A stretch of DNA of 37,648 nt from Clostridiales bacterium (GCA_031276725.1 JAISMM010000042.1:1-37648), one strand, 5' to 3'. Shown: positions 1 to 6,370, numbered from the stretch's first letter. Notes: generated from the letters alone by a model not told the origin. Numbers and translations: made by a program.

Positions 1-61
1 TATAAGCGTCCGCGGTAATAACAGGCACAAGCCCGTCCTTGCCGAACTTAACGTCCTTCAT
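1..61 (-). CDS. hisI: Phosphoribosyl-AMP cyclohydrolase, N-terminal fragment (cut by window edge)
   Basis: Only the first 20 codons are visible, starting at the ATG at 61-59 and running off the left edge. The peptide begins MKDVKFGKDGLVPVITADAY. This matches the usual N-terminus of HisI/HisIE, where a K-F-x-x-x-G-L-(I/V)-P-(A/V)-I pattern precedes the first catalytic segment. HisI opens the ring of phosphoribosyl-AMP in step three of histidine synthesis. The ATG overlaps the TGA of the upstream toxin gene (ATGA), and a GAGGA Shine-Dalgarno-like stretch lies just before it inside the toxin gene. Position at the end of a his operon supports the call. Whether a HisE domain is fused cannot be seen. 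Confidence 0.7.
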   Translation of the reverse strand, partial: MKDVKFGKDGLVPVITADAY

Positions 62-393
62 TCCTCACCGTCCTCTTTCGGCGTATTCAGCAAATTCAAC
101 GCCGCCAAATAATCGCTCCTGCCGTCAAGAACGCGGTAGACTCCGATATAGCCGTCCTCGATCTTGTAAACAACTATGTACGGTTTAACAACCCAAAAAC
201 GGTAGTCGGATTCTATACCGAATTTGTTTGCCAACTCGCCGCCCGCATACGGATTGCCGCACAGAAAATCAAAAGACGCATATATCGCTTTTGCAATCCT
301 ATCGGCGGCGGCGGGCTTGTCCTTTTTGATATAGTCCCGTATTCCGGCAATGTCTTCGTGCGCGGCGCGGGCAATACGTTTTTTACACGTCAT
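58..393 (-). CDS. RelE/ParE-superfamily toxin
   Basis: This 111-residue protein starts at the ATG at 393, one base after the antitoxin stop, so I prefer it to an in-frame start further upstream inside the antitoxin gene. The fold signature is typical of ParE/RelE toxins: an N-terminal helical part (A-x-x-D-I-x-x-I-x-x-Y-I), a segment F-x-x-L-x-x-N-P-x-x-G, a Y-R-x-W-V-x-x-Y-x-V-V-Y strand pair, and the closing V-Y-R-V-L-D-G-R-S-D-Y. The V-L-x-G-R-x-D ending is more like ParE than a classical mRNA-cleaving RelE, so the target (gyrase or ribosome-bound mRNA) is open. It pairs with the antitoxin directly upstream, and its stop overlaps the start of hisI by four bases, implying translational coupling into a biosynthetic gene. 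Confidence 0.85.
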   Translation of the reverse strand: MTCKKRIARAAHEDIAGIRDYIKKDKPAAADRIAKAIYASFDFLCGNPYAGGELANKFGIESDYRFWVVKPYIVVYKIEDGYIGVYRVLDGRSDYLAALNLLNTPKEDGEE

Positions 394-394
394 A

Positions 395-676
395 CTACAA
401 CCCCAATTCCGCGCGGCTTTCCTCAACCGTCATCCAACCCTCGTTGGCGACGGATTCCTCCGCCTCGCGTATCTTTTCAAAAAGGATATTTTGGGCTTCG
501 GCTTTCGACATAGCGGGCAGCTTGACCTCGAACGGCAGTCCCTTATGCAGAACCACCTGATTGAGGAAAATGTTGATCGCCTCGCTCGGCGTGAGCCCGA
601 GCCGCCCCAAAACGCGCTCGGCGTTCGCCTTTAACGCGGGCTCGACTCTTGTATAAACGGTTTCCGATTTTGCCAT
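395..676 (-). CDS. RelB/DinJ-family antitoxin
   Basis: A 93-residue protein starting at the ATG at 676, which has a clear GGAGG site at 686-690. A longer in-frame reading to 715 lacks such a site. The N-terminal half carries the RelB/DinJ ribbon-helix-helix pattern: a short strand (T-V-Y-T-R-V-E-P), a helix (L-K-x-x-A-E-x-V-L-x-x-L-G), then L-T-P-S-E-A-I-N-I-F-L-N-Q-V-V. The G-L-P-F-E-V-K-L-P motif that follows is characteristic of DinJ-like proteins. The acidic C-terminal tail is the likely toxin-wrapping part. The ribbon-helix-helix should bind the dyad at 735-784 that surrounds its own promoter, giving autoregulation. The toxin gene follows after one base. Confidence 0.88.
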   Translation of the reverse strand: MAKSETVYTRVEPALKANAERVLGRLGLTPSEAINIFLNQVVLHKGLPFEVKLPAMSKAEAQNILFEKIREAEESVANEGWMTVEESRAELGL

Positions 677-731
677 AATAACTATCCTCCCGATATATAT
701 CGTATGCGCAAACAAGCTATGTTGTATGCAT

Positions 732-760
732 ATTATAACACGATTCCGCTACAATTGCAA
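732..760 (-). promoter_or_regulatory. Sigma-70-type promoter of the toxin-antitoxin pair
   Basis: On the minus strand a -35 TTGCAA (755-760) is separated by 17 bases from a perfect -10 TATAAT (732-737). It lies about 55 bases upstream of the antitoxin start and inside the dyad at 735-784. It would also drive hisI, which is coupled to the toxin. Confidence 0.8.
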
Positions 761-784
761 GCAATTATACGGCAATCGTGTTAT
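735..784. promoter_or_regulatory. Dyad-symmetric operator over the toxin-antitoxin promoter
   Basis: The arms ATAACACGATT (735-745) and AATCGTGTTAT (774-784) are perfect inverted repeats. Inner parts CAATTG and GCAATT around the centre at 759/760 extend the symmetry imperfectly. The dyad covers the -35 and overlaps the -10. Antitoxins of the RelB class usually repress their own promoter through such sites; binding here is inferred. Confidence 0.65.
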
Positions 785-827
785 GAATTTTGACATTGTT
801 TTGATATTTGCCGCCTGTAATTACCGC

Positions 828-1562
828 TTATCCGGAATTTTCTCGGTCGCGGGCGGCGGTTAAGGCGGCGGGCAAATTCAATAGATTGTCGTAAAGCGCC
901 TTGCCTAGGATAGCGCCGTACATTTTGGCGCGGGCAAGGCTTGTTATGTCGGCGAGGGACGAAACGCCGCCGCTCGCGATTATGTTAAGATTGGTTTGTC
1001 CGCTCATTTTTATACAGGCGGCGACGTTCGCGCCCTTTAACGCGCCGTCGCGCGAAATGTCGGTATAGACGGCGTATTTAAGCCCCGCGCCGCGCATAGC
1101 CCGCCCCAAATCTACGGCGGTAACGGCGGACGTTTCGACCCAGCCGTTGACGGCGGCAAAGCCGTTTTTGGCGTCGATTCCGCCGACGATTTTATCGGCG
1201 CCGAAAACCGAAACCGCTCTTTCGACAAGCGCGGGGTCGTTTAGCGCCGCCGTTCCGAGTATCACGCGGCTAACGCCCGTTTGCTCCAACCTATGTTTTA
1301 TAGCGTCGAACGAGCGGACGCCGCCGCCGAGCTGCACGGGAATTTTGACGCGCCGCGCGATTTTCGCAACGACCGGCAGGTTTACGCCCTCGCCCGTCCG
1401 CGCTCCGTCCAAATCCACCACGTGCAAAAATTCCGCGCCGAGCGACTCCCACCTTAAAGCGGTTTCGACGGGGTCGCCGTAGACGGTAACGTCGTTAAAG
1501 CCGCCGCGCAAAAGCCGGACGCACCTGCCGCCCAAAATGTCCACCGCGGGAAAAAGTATCAT
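828..1562 (-). CDS. hisA: ProFAR isomerase (phosphoribosylformimino-5-aminoimidazole carboxamide ribotide isomerase)
   Basis: A 244-residue (beta/alpha)8-barrel enzyme that performs the Amadori rearrangement of ProFAR to PRFAR in histidine synthesis. The start at 1562 gives the standard N-terminus M-I-L-F-P-A-V-D-I, with the catalytic Asp at residue 8, and has GGAGG/GGCGG sequence upstream. The longer reading to 1649 adds an Arg-rich stretch foreign to the family. Family hallmarks visible are Q-L-G-G-G-V-R, G-T-A-A-L-N-D-P, the second catalytic Asp in G-G-I-D-A-K-N-G, Y-T-D-I-S-R-D-G and I-A-S-G-G-V-S-S. It lies 43 bases after hisB. In many operons hisH sits just before hisA and hisF just after; neither is here. 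The next genes are the toxin-antitoxin pair. Confidence 0.96.
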   Translation of the reverse strand: MILFPAVDILGGRCVRLLRGGFNDVTVYGDPVETALRWESLGAEFLHVVDLDGARTGEGVNLPVVAKIARRVKIPVQLGGGVRSFDAIKHRLEQTGVSRVILGTAALNDPALVERAVSVFGADKIVGGIDAKNGFAAVNGWVETSAVTAVDLGRAMRGAGLKYAVYTDISRDGALKGANVAACIKMSGQTNLNIIASGGVSSLADITSLARAKMYGAILGKALYDNLLNLPAALTAARDRENSG

Positions 1563-1605
1563 TCCGCCGCGCCCTCCGCGCCGCCGCGAACGCAATCGAA
1601 GCGCG

Positions 1606-2184
1606 TCATTCCAGCGACCCCTTACTGCTCGGGATTTTGTCGCCCACAATTTTGACGGCCGACGAAAGCGCCCTTGCGAGCGACTTAAAAACCGCCTCCG
1701 CCATATGGTGCAGATTCGCGCCGCGGATTATATCGACGTGCAGAGTAGTAAGCGAATACGTCGCGAACGCGCGCAGAAATTCCTCGACAAGCTCCGCGTC
1801 GAAGTCGCCGATTTTGCCGCGTAAAGATCCGCCGTACTCCAAATACGGCCGCCCGCTTATGTCGACGACCGTGCGGGCGAGCGCCTCGTCCATCGGAACG
1901 TACGAAACCGCGTAGCGCGCTATTCCGCGCTTGTCGCCCAAAAGCTCATAGAACAGCTTGCCGAGCGTTATGCCGATATCCTCGACGGAGTGATGCGCGT
2001 CCACCTTGACGTCGCCCTTGCAGGCGACCTCCAAATCGAAACCGCCGTGGCAGGCGAAAAGCTCCAACATATGGTCAAAAAAGCCCACGCCCGTATCTAT
2101 CGCGTTCGCGCCCGACCCGTCGAGATTGAGCTTAATCAAGATCTCGGTTTCCTTTGTCTTTCTTTCCTTAATGCCTTTTCGCAT
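1606..2184 (-). CDS. hisB: Imidazoleglycerol-phosphate dehydratase
   Basis: A 192-residue monofunctional IGP dehydratase with no phosphatase domain, as in most Gram-positive bacteria. It dehydrates imidazole glycerol phosphate to imidazole acetol phosphate using two Mn ions. The metal-binding repeats are visible: F-F-D-H-M-L and D-A-H-H-S-V-E-D in the first half, and N-L-H-H-M-A-E-A-V-F-K-S in the second. The start at 2184 is set by a GAGGG site and by the N-terminus R-K-T-K-E-T-E-I; the reading upstream to 2445 is a chance extension through the intergenic palindrome. A strong promoter lies just upstream, so hisB, hisA and following genes can be transcribed independently of hisZGD. Confidence 0.96.
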   Translation of the reverse strand: MRKGIKERKTKETEILIKLNLDGSGANAIDTGVGFFDHMLELFACHGGFDLEVACKGDVKVDAHHSVEDIGITLGKLFYELLGDKRGIARYAVSYVPMDEALARTVVDISGRPYLEYGGSLRGKIGDFDAELVEEFLRAFATYSLTTLHVDIIRGANLHHMAEAVFKSLARALSSAVKIVGDKIPSSKGSLE

Positions 2185-2205
2185 ATTAGTACCCTCTTGT
2201 CGTCT

Positions 2206-2234
2206 ATTATAGCACTTTATTTTGAGATTTTCAA
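2206..2234 (-). promoter_or_regulatory. Internal promoter in front of hisB
   Basis: The minus strand shows -35 TTGAAA (2229-2234), a 17-base spacer and -10 TATAAT (2206-2211), about 20 bases upstream of the hisB start. The resulting leader would be very short. It lies just downstream of the 116-bp palindrome. Confidence 0.8.
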
Positions 2235-2271
2235 GCGATTTATACGTGCGCTTGACTTTTCGGCATATGGG

Positions 2272-2387
2272 CGGCAAAAGCGGCGTCCGGAGGAGCGACG
2301 TTCGACTTGCCGACGACGGGCACGTACTTCTCGTACGTAACCGAGGAAACAAGTCAAACGCAGTCCGTATCAACGCCGCTTTTGCCG
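2272..2387. repeat. Concentric imperfect 116-bp palindrome between hisD and hisB
   Basis: The outer arms 2272-2286 and 2373-2387 are a perfect 15-bp inverted repeat. The middle arms 2300-2309 and 2350-2359 pair over 10 positions with one G-U wobble. Both share the same centre (2329.5). An inner hairpin 2322-2327/2333-2338 (ACGTAC/GTACGT, 5-base loop) sits at that centre. The left arm begins right after the hisD stop. There is no T-run after the structure on the minus strand, so it is not a plain terminator. It could be an eroded palindromic mobile element or a structured part of the hisD-hisB transcript. Confidence 0.75.
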
Positions 2388-2389
2388 GC

Positions 2390-3655
2390 CTAACGGCGTA
2401 TACGCACAGAATTGGCGTGCGCCCCGAATCCCTCTTGCGTAGCAAGCTCGATAATCTTGTCGGCGTCGGCTAAGAGCGCGTCCTTTTCGTACTTAATGAC
2501 GCCGATACGCTTCATAAAGTTATCGACCCCCAGTCCCGAAAAAAAGCGCGCGGTGCCGCTTGTGGGCAGAACGTGATTGGTTCCGGCAAGGTAGTCCCCC
2601 AACGGCTCGGGGCTGTAATTGCCCAAGAACACCGACCCGGCGTTTTTGACGGAGGCTAAAAGCGCCTCGGGATCGGCCGTGCAGATTTCAAGATGCTCGG
2701 GCGCGATCTCGTTCGACAGCTCCACGGCGCGGTTTAGATCGTCGACTATCACGGCGGCGCCGTAGTTTGAGAGCGCGGCCGCCGCCGTAGCCCTTCGCTC
2801 CAAGCCTTTAAGTTGCCTTTTTACCTCCGCGACGACGGCCCTTGCAAGCCGCTCGTCCGGCGTTAAAAGAACGCTCATGGCAAGCTCGTCGTGTTCGGCC
2901 TGACTAAGTAAATCCGCCGCGACGAATTCGGGATTAGCGGAGCCGTCGGCTATAATCAGAATCTCGCTCGGGCCCGCGATCATATCGATTCCGACGTGGC
3001 CGAACACCTCCTTTTTTGCGAGCGCGACATAGATATTGCCGGGGCCAGCGATCACGTCCGCGCGGGGTATGGATTCGGTGCCGAACGCCAGCGCCGCTAT
3101 CGCGTGCGCTCCTCCGACCCGAAAAATGCGTTTTACGCCGCAAAGACGCGCCGCCGCCATAGTTAAGGGCTGCAAGTTCGCTCCGCCCGGCGTAACCATA
3201 ACAAGCTCCTTAACGCCCGCGACGACGGCCGGAAGGGCGCACATTAAGACGCTGCTGGGGTACGGCGCCTTGCCGCCGGGAACGTAGATTCCCGCGCGTT
3301 CGACGGGGCGCATAACAAAGCCCGTCGCCCGTCCGTCCCGTTTTACGATAAGGTCGCCGCGCTTTTGGCGTTCGTGATACTCGACGATATTGTCCCGCGC
3401 CTCGCGGATAGCGGCGTAGGACGCGTCCGAAACCGCCGCGCACGCAGCGTCGATTTCGCGCTCCGTAACCTCGACCGCGGCGGCGTTCAGCCTTACGCCG
3501 TCGAATTTTTCGGCGTACTCGAACAGAGCCGCGTCGCCGCGCGCGCGAACGTCGTTCACGATTTTGCGCACCGCGTCGGCCTTGTCGCCGCCCTCCAATC
3601 GCGAGCGGTTTCTTATGCGCGACAGATCCCCGTCGGCTTTAATTATCGGTATCAT
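2390..3655 (-). CDS. hisD: Histidinol dehydrogenase
   Basis: A 421-residue zinc enzyme that oxidises histidinol to histidine in two NAD-dependent steps. The start at 3655 has an AAAGGAG site and yields M-I-P-I-I; a longer reading to 3736 runs back through the end of hisG and gives an unusual Lys/Arg-rich leader. Visible signatures are G-I-Y-V-P-G-G (nucleotide-binding part), the zinc ligands in S-Q-A-E-H-D-E, the catalytic pair in A-P-E-H-L-E-I, D-Y-L-A-G-T-N-H-V-L-P-T and the terminal zinc-ligand His in A-H-A-N-S-V. The start overlaps the end of hisG by 17 bases, indicating coupled translation. Length is normal for the family. Confidence 0.97.
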   Translation of the reverse strand: MIPIIKADGDLSRIRNRSRLEGGDKADAVRKIVNDVRARGDAALFEYAEKFDGVRLNAAAVEVTEREIDAACAAVSDASYAAIREARDNIVEYHERQKRGDLIVKRDGRATGFVMRPVERAGIYVPGGKAPYPSSVLMCALPAVVAGVKELVMVTPGGANLQPLTMAAARLCGVKRIFRVGGAHAIAALAFGTESIPRADVIAGPGNIYVALAKKEVFGHVGIDMIAGPSEILIIADGSANPEFVAADLLSQAEHDELAMSVLLTPDERLARAVVAEVKRQLKGLERRATAAAALSNYGAAVIVDDLNRAVELSNEIAPEHLEICTADPEALLASVKNAGSVFLGNYSPEPLGDYLAGTNHVLPTSGTARFFSGLGVDNFMKRIGVIKYEKDALLADADKIIELATQEGFGAHANSVRIRR

Positions 3656-4361
3656 TTTGAATCGCTCCTTTGTCGGATTTTGTCGGTTTTTGGTCAATTT
3701 TAGCCGTTTTTCCGTTATTTTCGGCCGTTTCCTCATTAATAACCCGCTTAATGCCCTCGATAAGCGGCAAAATTTCGGCGCTTTTGGTTTTAAGATTCGA
3801 CTTGTTGACGATAAGCCTCGCGCTTACGGCGGCTATCTCATCCAAAATTACAAGGCCGTTCGCCTCTAACGTCTTGCCGCTTTCGACTATATCGACGATG
3901 ACGTCGGCAAGCCCGACGACGGGCGCAAGCTCGACGGAGCCGTTCAGCTTTATCACGTCCGCGTCGATATTTTTTGACGCGAAGTACGTCTTTGCGACGT
4001 TGACGTACTTGCTCGCCGCCGTAACCGTTCCGCGAGTCAAAGCGCCTTGCCGCCCGGGGAAGCCCGCCAGGCACATACGGCACACGCCGAATTTAAGGTC
4101 GGCCATCTCGTAAACGTCGCGCCGCTCCTCCATAAGCGTGTCCTTGCCGGCGATACCCATGTCGGCCGTTCCCCGCTCGACGTAGGTCGGAACGTCGGAC
4201 GGCTTAACGTAAATAAATCTGTATTTGCCGTCGCCGTCGGACAAGACAAGCTTGCGCGTGGGCGTTTTTAGCGGTTCGCACTTTATGCCGAGCTTTTCGA
4301 GTACGTCCACCGTCATTTCGGCAAGGCGGCCCTTTGGCAGAGCAATCGTTATTTTCCGCAT
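3639..4361 (-). CDS. hisG: ATP phosphoribosyltransferase, short-form catalytic subunit
   Basis: This enzyme joins ATP and PRPP in the first, committed step of histidine synthesis. At 240 residues it belongs to the short HisG type, which lacks the C-terminal histidine-sensing domain and needs HisZ, encoded directly upstream. Visible features are the N-terminus I-A-L-P-K-G-R-L, G-T-A-D-M-G-I-A-G-K-D, and the PRPP-loop region around L-N-G-S-V-E-L-A-P-V-V-G-L-A-D-V-I-V-D. The last 25 or so residues form a Lys/Asn/Asp-rich tail absent from typical short HisG (about 210 residues), encoded by AT-richer DNA that overlaps hisD. The start overlaps the hisZ end by 13 bases. Confidence 0.96.
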   Translation of the reverse strand: MRKITIALPKGRLAEMTVDVLEKLGIKCEPLKTPTRKLVLSDGDGKYRFIYVKPSDVPTYVERGTADMGIAGKDTLMEERRDVYEMADLKFGVCRMCLAGFPGRQGALTRGTVTAASKYVNVAKTYFASKNIDADVIKLNGSVELAPVVGLADVIVDIVESGKTLEANGLVILDEIAAVSARLIVNKSNLKTKSAEILPLIEGIKRVINEETAENNGKTAKIDQKPTKSDKGAIQNDTDN

Positions 4362-5548
4362 TTGACCGCCTCCCTCATTTTGCCGTCGGTAAACACGAAC
4401 GCGCGTTTTATTCCGCGCGCGGCGCAGTATTTAATGAGCCGCTCCTCGCCGCAAAAGAGCTTGACGACGCGTTCGCCCCGCGCACGCATACGCCCGACCT
4501 CGGCGTTTTCGGCGGGCGAAAAGCCGTCCGAAACGTACGCCGCGTCGCAAGGAGCAAGACCCTTAGCCGTAGACCCCTCGTTATCGAGCGCGTTCAAAAG
4601 CCGCCTTGTGCCGATGGCGAACCCGACCGCCTCGGTTTGTATGCCGAACTTGTTCCCGAGCGCGTCATAGCGGCCGCCGTCGAGAATCGTTACGCCGGAG
4701 CCACGCGCGACGCCGCGGATCACGAGCCCGGTATAGTAGCCGCCCTTCTGCATACCCAAATCGACGGCGACGCGGCTTGCACGTCCGCAAATTTTAGCCG
4801 CGTCCAGAACGGCGGAAAGCTTATTAAGCGCGTTTTCGCACCCCTTTCCGCCGCAGATTTTAGCCGCGCCGCCCAAAACCTCCGCGCCGCCGTAGAGCGA
4901 CGGCAGAGCCAGAAACGCCTCCGCGCGCGCGCCGGTAACGTTCGCGCCCGATAAAGCCGATTCAAGCCCCGTTAAATCCTTGTTATCGATAAGCGGCGCA
5001 AAGCGGGCGGCGAGCGCGTCGGGAATCGAAAATTCCTCGCAAAGGCTCCTAAAAAATTCGACGCTGCCGACGTCTAAAAGAAAGTTTTTAAGCCCGGTAC
5101 TCTCCAACGCCTCGATTGCCGTCAGCACGGTTTCGACATCGCCGCCCGCGCCCGATTCGCCCAAAAGCTCCACCCCGGCCTGCGAAAATTCGCGGCTTCG
5201 CGCCGACGAATTGTCGGAAAGATATTCAAAGCTGTTCTCGATGTAATAGAGTCGGTTCGGCTCGGACAGGTCGAGCTTCGATGCGGCGATCCGCATAATT
5301 TGCAACGTAATGTCGGGGCGCAGAACAAGCAGACTGCCGTCGCTGTCGGTCAGCTTGAACATTTTGTTAAGGCCGCCCCGCCCCAGCGCGTCCGCGAACG
5401 CGTCGTAAAATTCGAGCGTCCCCGGCGCGACCCTCTCGTATCCGCGGCCGCGAAAGACCGCCGCGAGCCGTCCCTCGGCAAGCTCCTTATTCGCGCATTC
5501 GTCCGGCATATAGTCCTGCACGCCGAACGGCAAACGGTATGACTTCAT
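4349..5548 (-). CDS. hisZ: ATP phosphoribosyltransferase regulatory subunit
   Basis: A 399-residue catalytically inactive relative of histidyl-tRNA synthetase that forms a hetero-octamer with short HisG and mediates histidine feedback. It opens with R-L-P-F-G-V-Q-D-Y-M-P-D-E, the usual HisZ/HisS beginning. Class II synthetase motif 2 is recognisable (V-L-R-P-D-I-T-L-Q-I-M-R), and a later Y-Y-T-G-L-V and G-G-R-Y-D-A-L correspond to the histidine-binding motifs. The anticodon-binding domain is reduced, as expected for HisZ. The start has a GAGGA site. It is the first gene of the operon, preceded by a promoter with overlapping operator-like palindromes. Confidence 0.94.
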   Translation of the reverse strand: MKSYRLPFGVQDYMPDECANKELAEGRLAAVFRGRGYERVAPGTLEFYDAFADALGRGGLNKMFKLTDSDGSLLVLRPDITLQIMRIAASKLDLSEPNRLYYIENSFEYLSDNSSARSREFSQAGVELLGESGAGGDVETVLTAIEALESTGLKNFLLDVGSVEFFRSLCEEFSIPDALAARFAPLIDNKDLTGLESALSGANVTGARAEAFLALPSLYGGAEVLGGAAKICGGKGCENALNKLSAVLDAAKICGRASRVAVDLGMQKGGYYTGLVIRGVARGSGVTILDGGRYDALGNKFGIQTEAVGFAIGTRRLLNALDNEGSTAKGLAPCDAAYVSDGFSPAENAEVGRMRARGERVVKLFCGEERLIKYCAARGIKRAFVFTDGKMREAVKCGK

Positions 5549-5566
5549 TTTGTCCTCACTCGCAAG

Positions 5567-5609
5567 TTACTTTATCACACTACCGTGATAAAGTAATTTT
5601 ATCACACTA
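5567..5609. promoter_or_regulatory. Stacked operator-like palindromes in the his promoter
   Basis: TTACTTTATCAC (5567-5578) and GTGATAAAGTAA (5585-5596) form a perfect 12-bp inverted repeat around a 6-base loop. A third element TTTATCACACTA (5598-5609) repeats 5571-5582 exactly, 27 bases away, so the shared half-sites make two overlapping palindromes. The block covers the -10 box and the start of the short hisZ leader, a repressor-type arrangement. A TrpR-like histidine regulator is one candidate, but the motif assignment is my inference. Confidence 0.7.
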
Positions 5610-5625
5610 TCCCCGCCCTTGTCAA
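5596..5625 (-). promoter_or_regulatory. Main his operon promoter
   Basis: The minus strand carries a consensus -35 TTGACA (5620-5625), an 18-base spacer and -10 TAAAAT (5596-5601), with TGTGA just before the -10. The palindromic half-sites overlap the -10 directly. The hisZ leader is only about 40 to 50 bases, too short for a T-box. Confidence 0.8.
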
Positions 5626-5674
5626 GTGTTTTTACTCGGGAATTTTTAAGCGGCTATTATTTGATAGTCGAACT

Positions 5675-5790
5675 ACCCCGGCGCCAAAGGCGCCACGAAC
5701 CGAGCCGTCAAACGGCGCAGCCGTTTGTAGGGCGTGCGAGCTTGCGAGCTAAGCCCGTATACACGGGCGAGGCACTCCATAGAGGGGAAT
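5675..5790. repeat. Palindromic intergenic repeat, long-arm copy 1
   Basis: It starts with an ACCCCGGC(GCC/GGC) hairpin, continues with a conserved insert (CGAACCGAGCCGTCAAACGG, a CAAACGGC/GCCGTTTG hairpin, a GAGCTTGCGAGCT stretch and GGCGAGGCA) and ends CTCCATAGAGGGGAATT. The same organisation recurs at 5981-6099 and 6446-6564. Confidence 0.85.
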
Positions 5791-5841
5791 TTTGGGGGAT
5801 ATGCCGGGTGCGTCGGACAAAATGCGTACACTTTAAGTCTT

Positions 5842-5887
5842 TTTTTGGTAGGAAAAGTAGGGAAATCCCTACTTTTCCTACCAAAAA
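5842..5887. repeat. Perfect 21-bp-stem hairpin
   Basis: Positions 5842-5862 are the exact reverse complement of 5867-5887, with a 4-base loop (AAAT). The T-tracts lie on the 5' side of the stem on both strands, so it does not fit an intrinsic terminator. No gene is within 280 bases on either side. It may be a terminal-repeat remnant, a protein-binding site or a structured RNA. Confidence 0.85.
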
Positions 5888-5921
5888 TCGGCGGCTAAAA
5901 TTTAATAATTGAACCGATAAA

Positions 5922-5956
5922 CCCCCCTTCGCATCGTTACGGCAAGGGATTTTTTT
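5922..5956 (+). terminator. Terminator-like hairpin with T-run
   Basis: CCCTT and AAGGG flank a GCATCGTTACGGC core and are followed by seven T (5950-5956). The 18-base string GCATCGTTACGGCAAGGG recurs in the terminator at 36003-36046. There is no obvious plus-strand gene upstream, so what it ends is unclear. Confidence 0.5.
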
Positions 5957-5980
5957 GAAAGGCTACATCTTAATAGTCGA

Positions 5981-6099
5981 ACCACCCCGGCAACTCCGTT
6001 GCCACGAACCGAGCCGTCAAACGGCGCAGCCGTTTGTAGGGCGTGCGAGCTTGCGAGCTAAGCCCGTCAATAAGGCGAGGCACTCCATAGAGTGGAATG
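5981..6099. repeat. Palindromic intergenic repeat, long-arm copy 2
   Basis: It has the same layout as 5675-5790: ACCACCCCGGCAAC hairpin start, the ACGAACCGAGCCGTC insert with two internal hairpins, and a CTCCATAGAGTGGAAT end. One arm base differs from the other copies (AGTGG instead of AGGGG). It is followed by AAATACGCCGAGTGCGGCG, which also follows the other copies in this block. Confidence 0.85.
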
Positions 6100-6175
6100 C
6101 TAGAAATACGCCGAGTGCGGCGGGCGAGCAATTTTTCGCTCAATAGTTTGTCGGTCGCCATCGGCGCGTTTCTTG

Positions 6176-6338
6176 AATTCCCCTCCGTGGAGGGGCGGCG
6201 GCGAATGCCGACGGGGTGGTTGAGGGAATTCGTAGGTCGCCTTGTAGGGACGTTGGGTGTCGGACGGTTTATATATACCGCCTGCAATGACCCTTACCAC
6301 CCCGGCACCTACGGTGCCACCCCTCCATAGAGGGGAAT
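6176..6338. repeat. Full palindromic repeat element with two inverted arms
   Basis: The left end (AATTCCCCTCCGTGGAGGGG, then a GCCGACGGGGTGGTT stretch) is the inverted counterpart of the right end (ACCACCCCGGCACC, GGTGCCACCCCTCCATAGAG, GGGAAT). Each arm is itself a double hairpin. The unique centre is about 75 bases. The same architecture recurs four times in 34781-35952. Confidence 0.85.
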
Positions 6339-6370
6339 GCTAGAAATACGCCGAGTGCGGCGCGTAAGCA

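Noticed and set aside
5549..5640. T-box or histidine leader peptide before hisZ
   Set aside because: The leader is only about 40 to 50 bases, with no room for a T-box and no run of His codons.
5842..5887. Intrinsic terminator
   Set aside because: The T-runs precede the stem on both strands, so no U-tract would follow the hairpin in either transcript.
5619..6330. Several reading frames of 60 to 105 residues in the repeat block
   Set aside because: They translate the palindromic repeats (for example R-A-K-P-V-N-K-A-R-H-S-I-E), recur in other repeat copies and have no ribosome sites.
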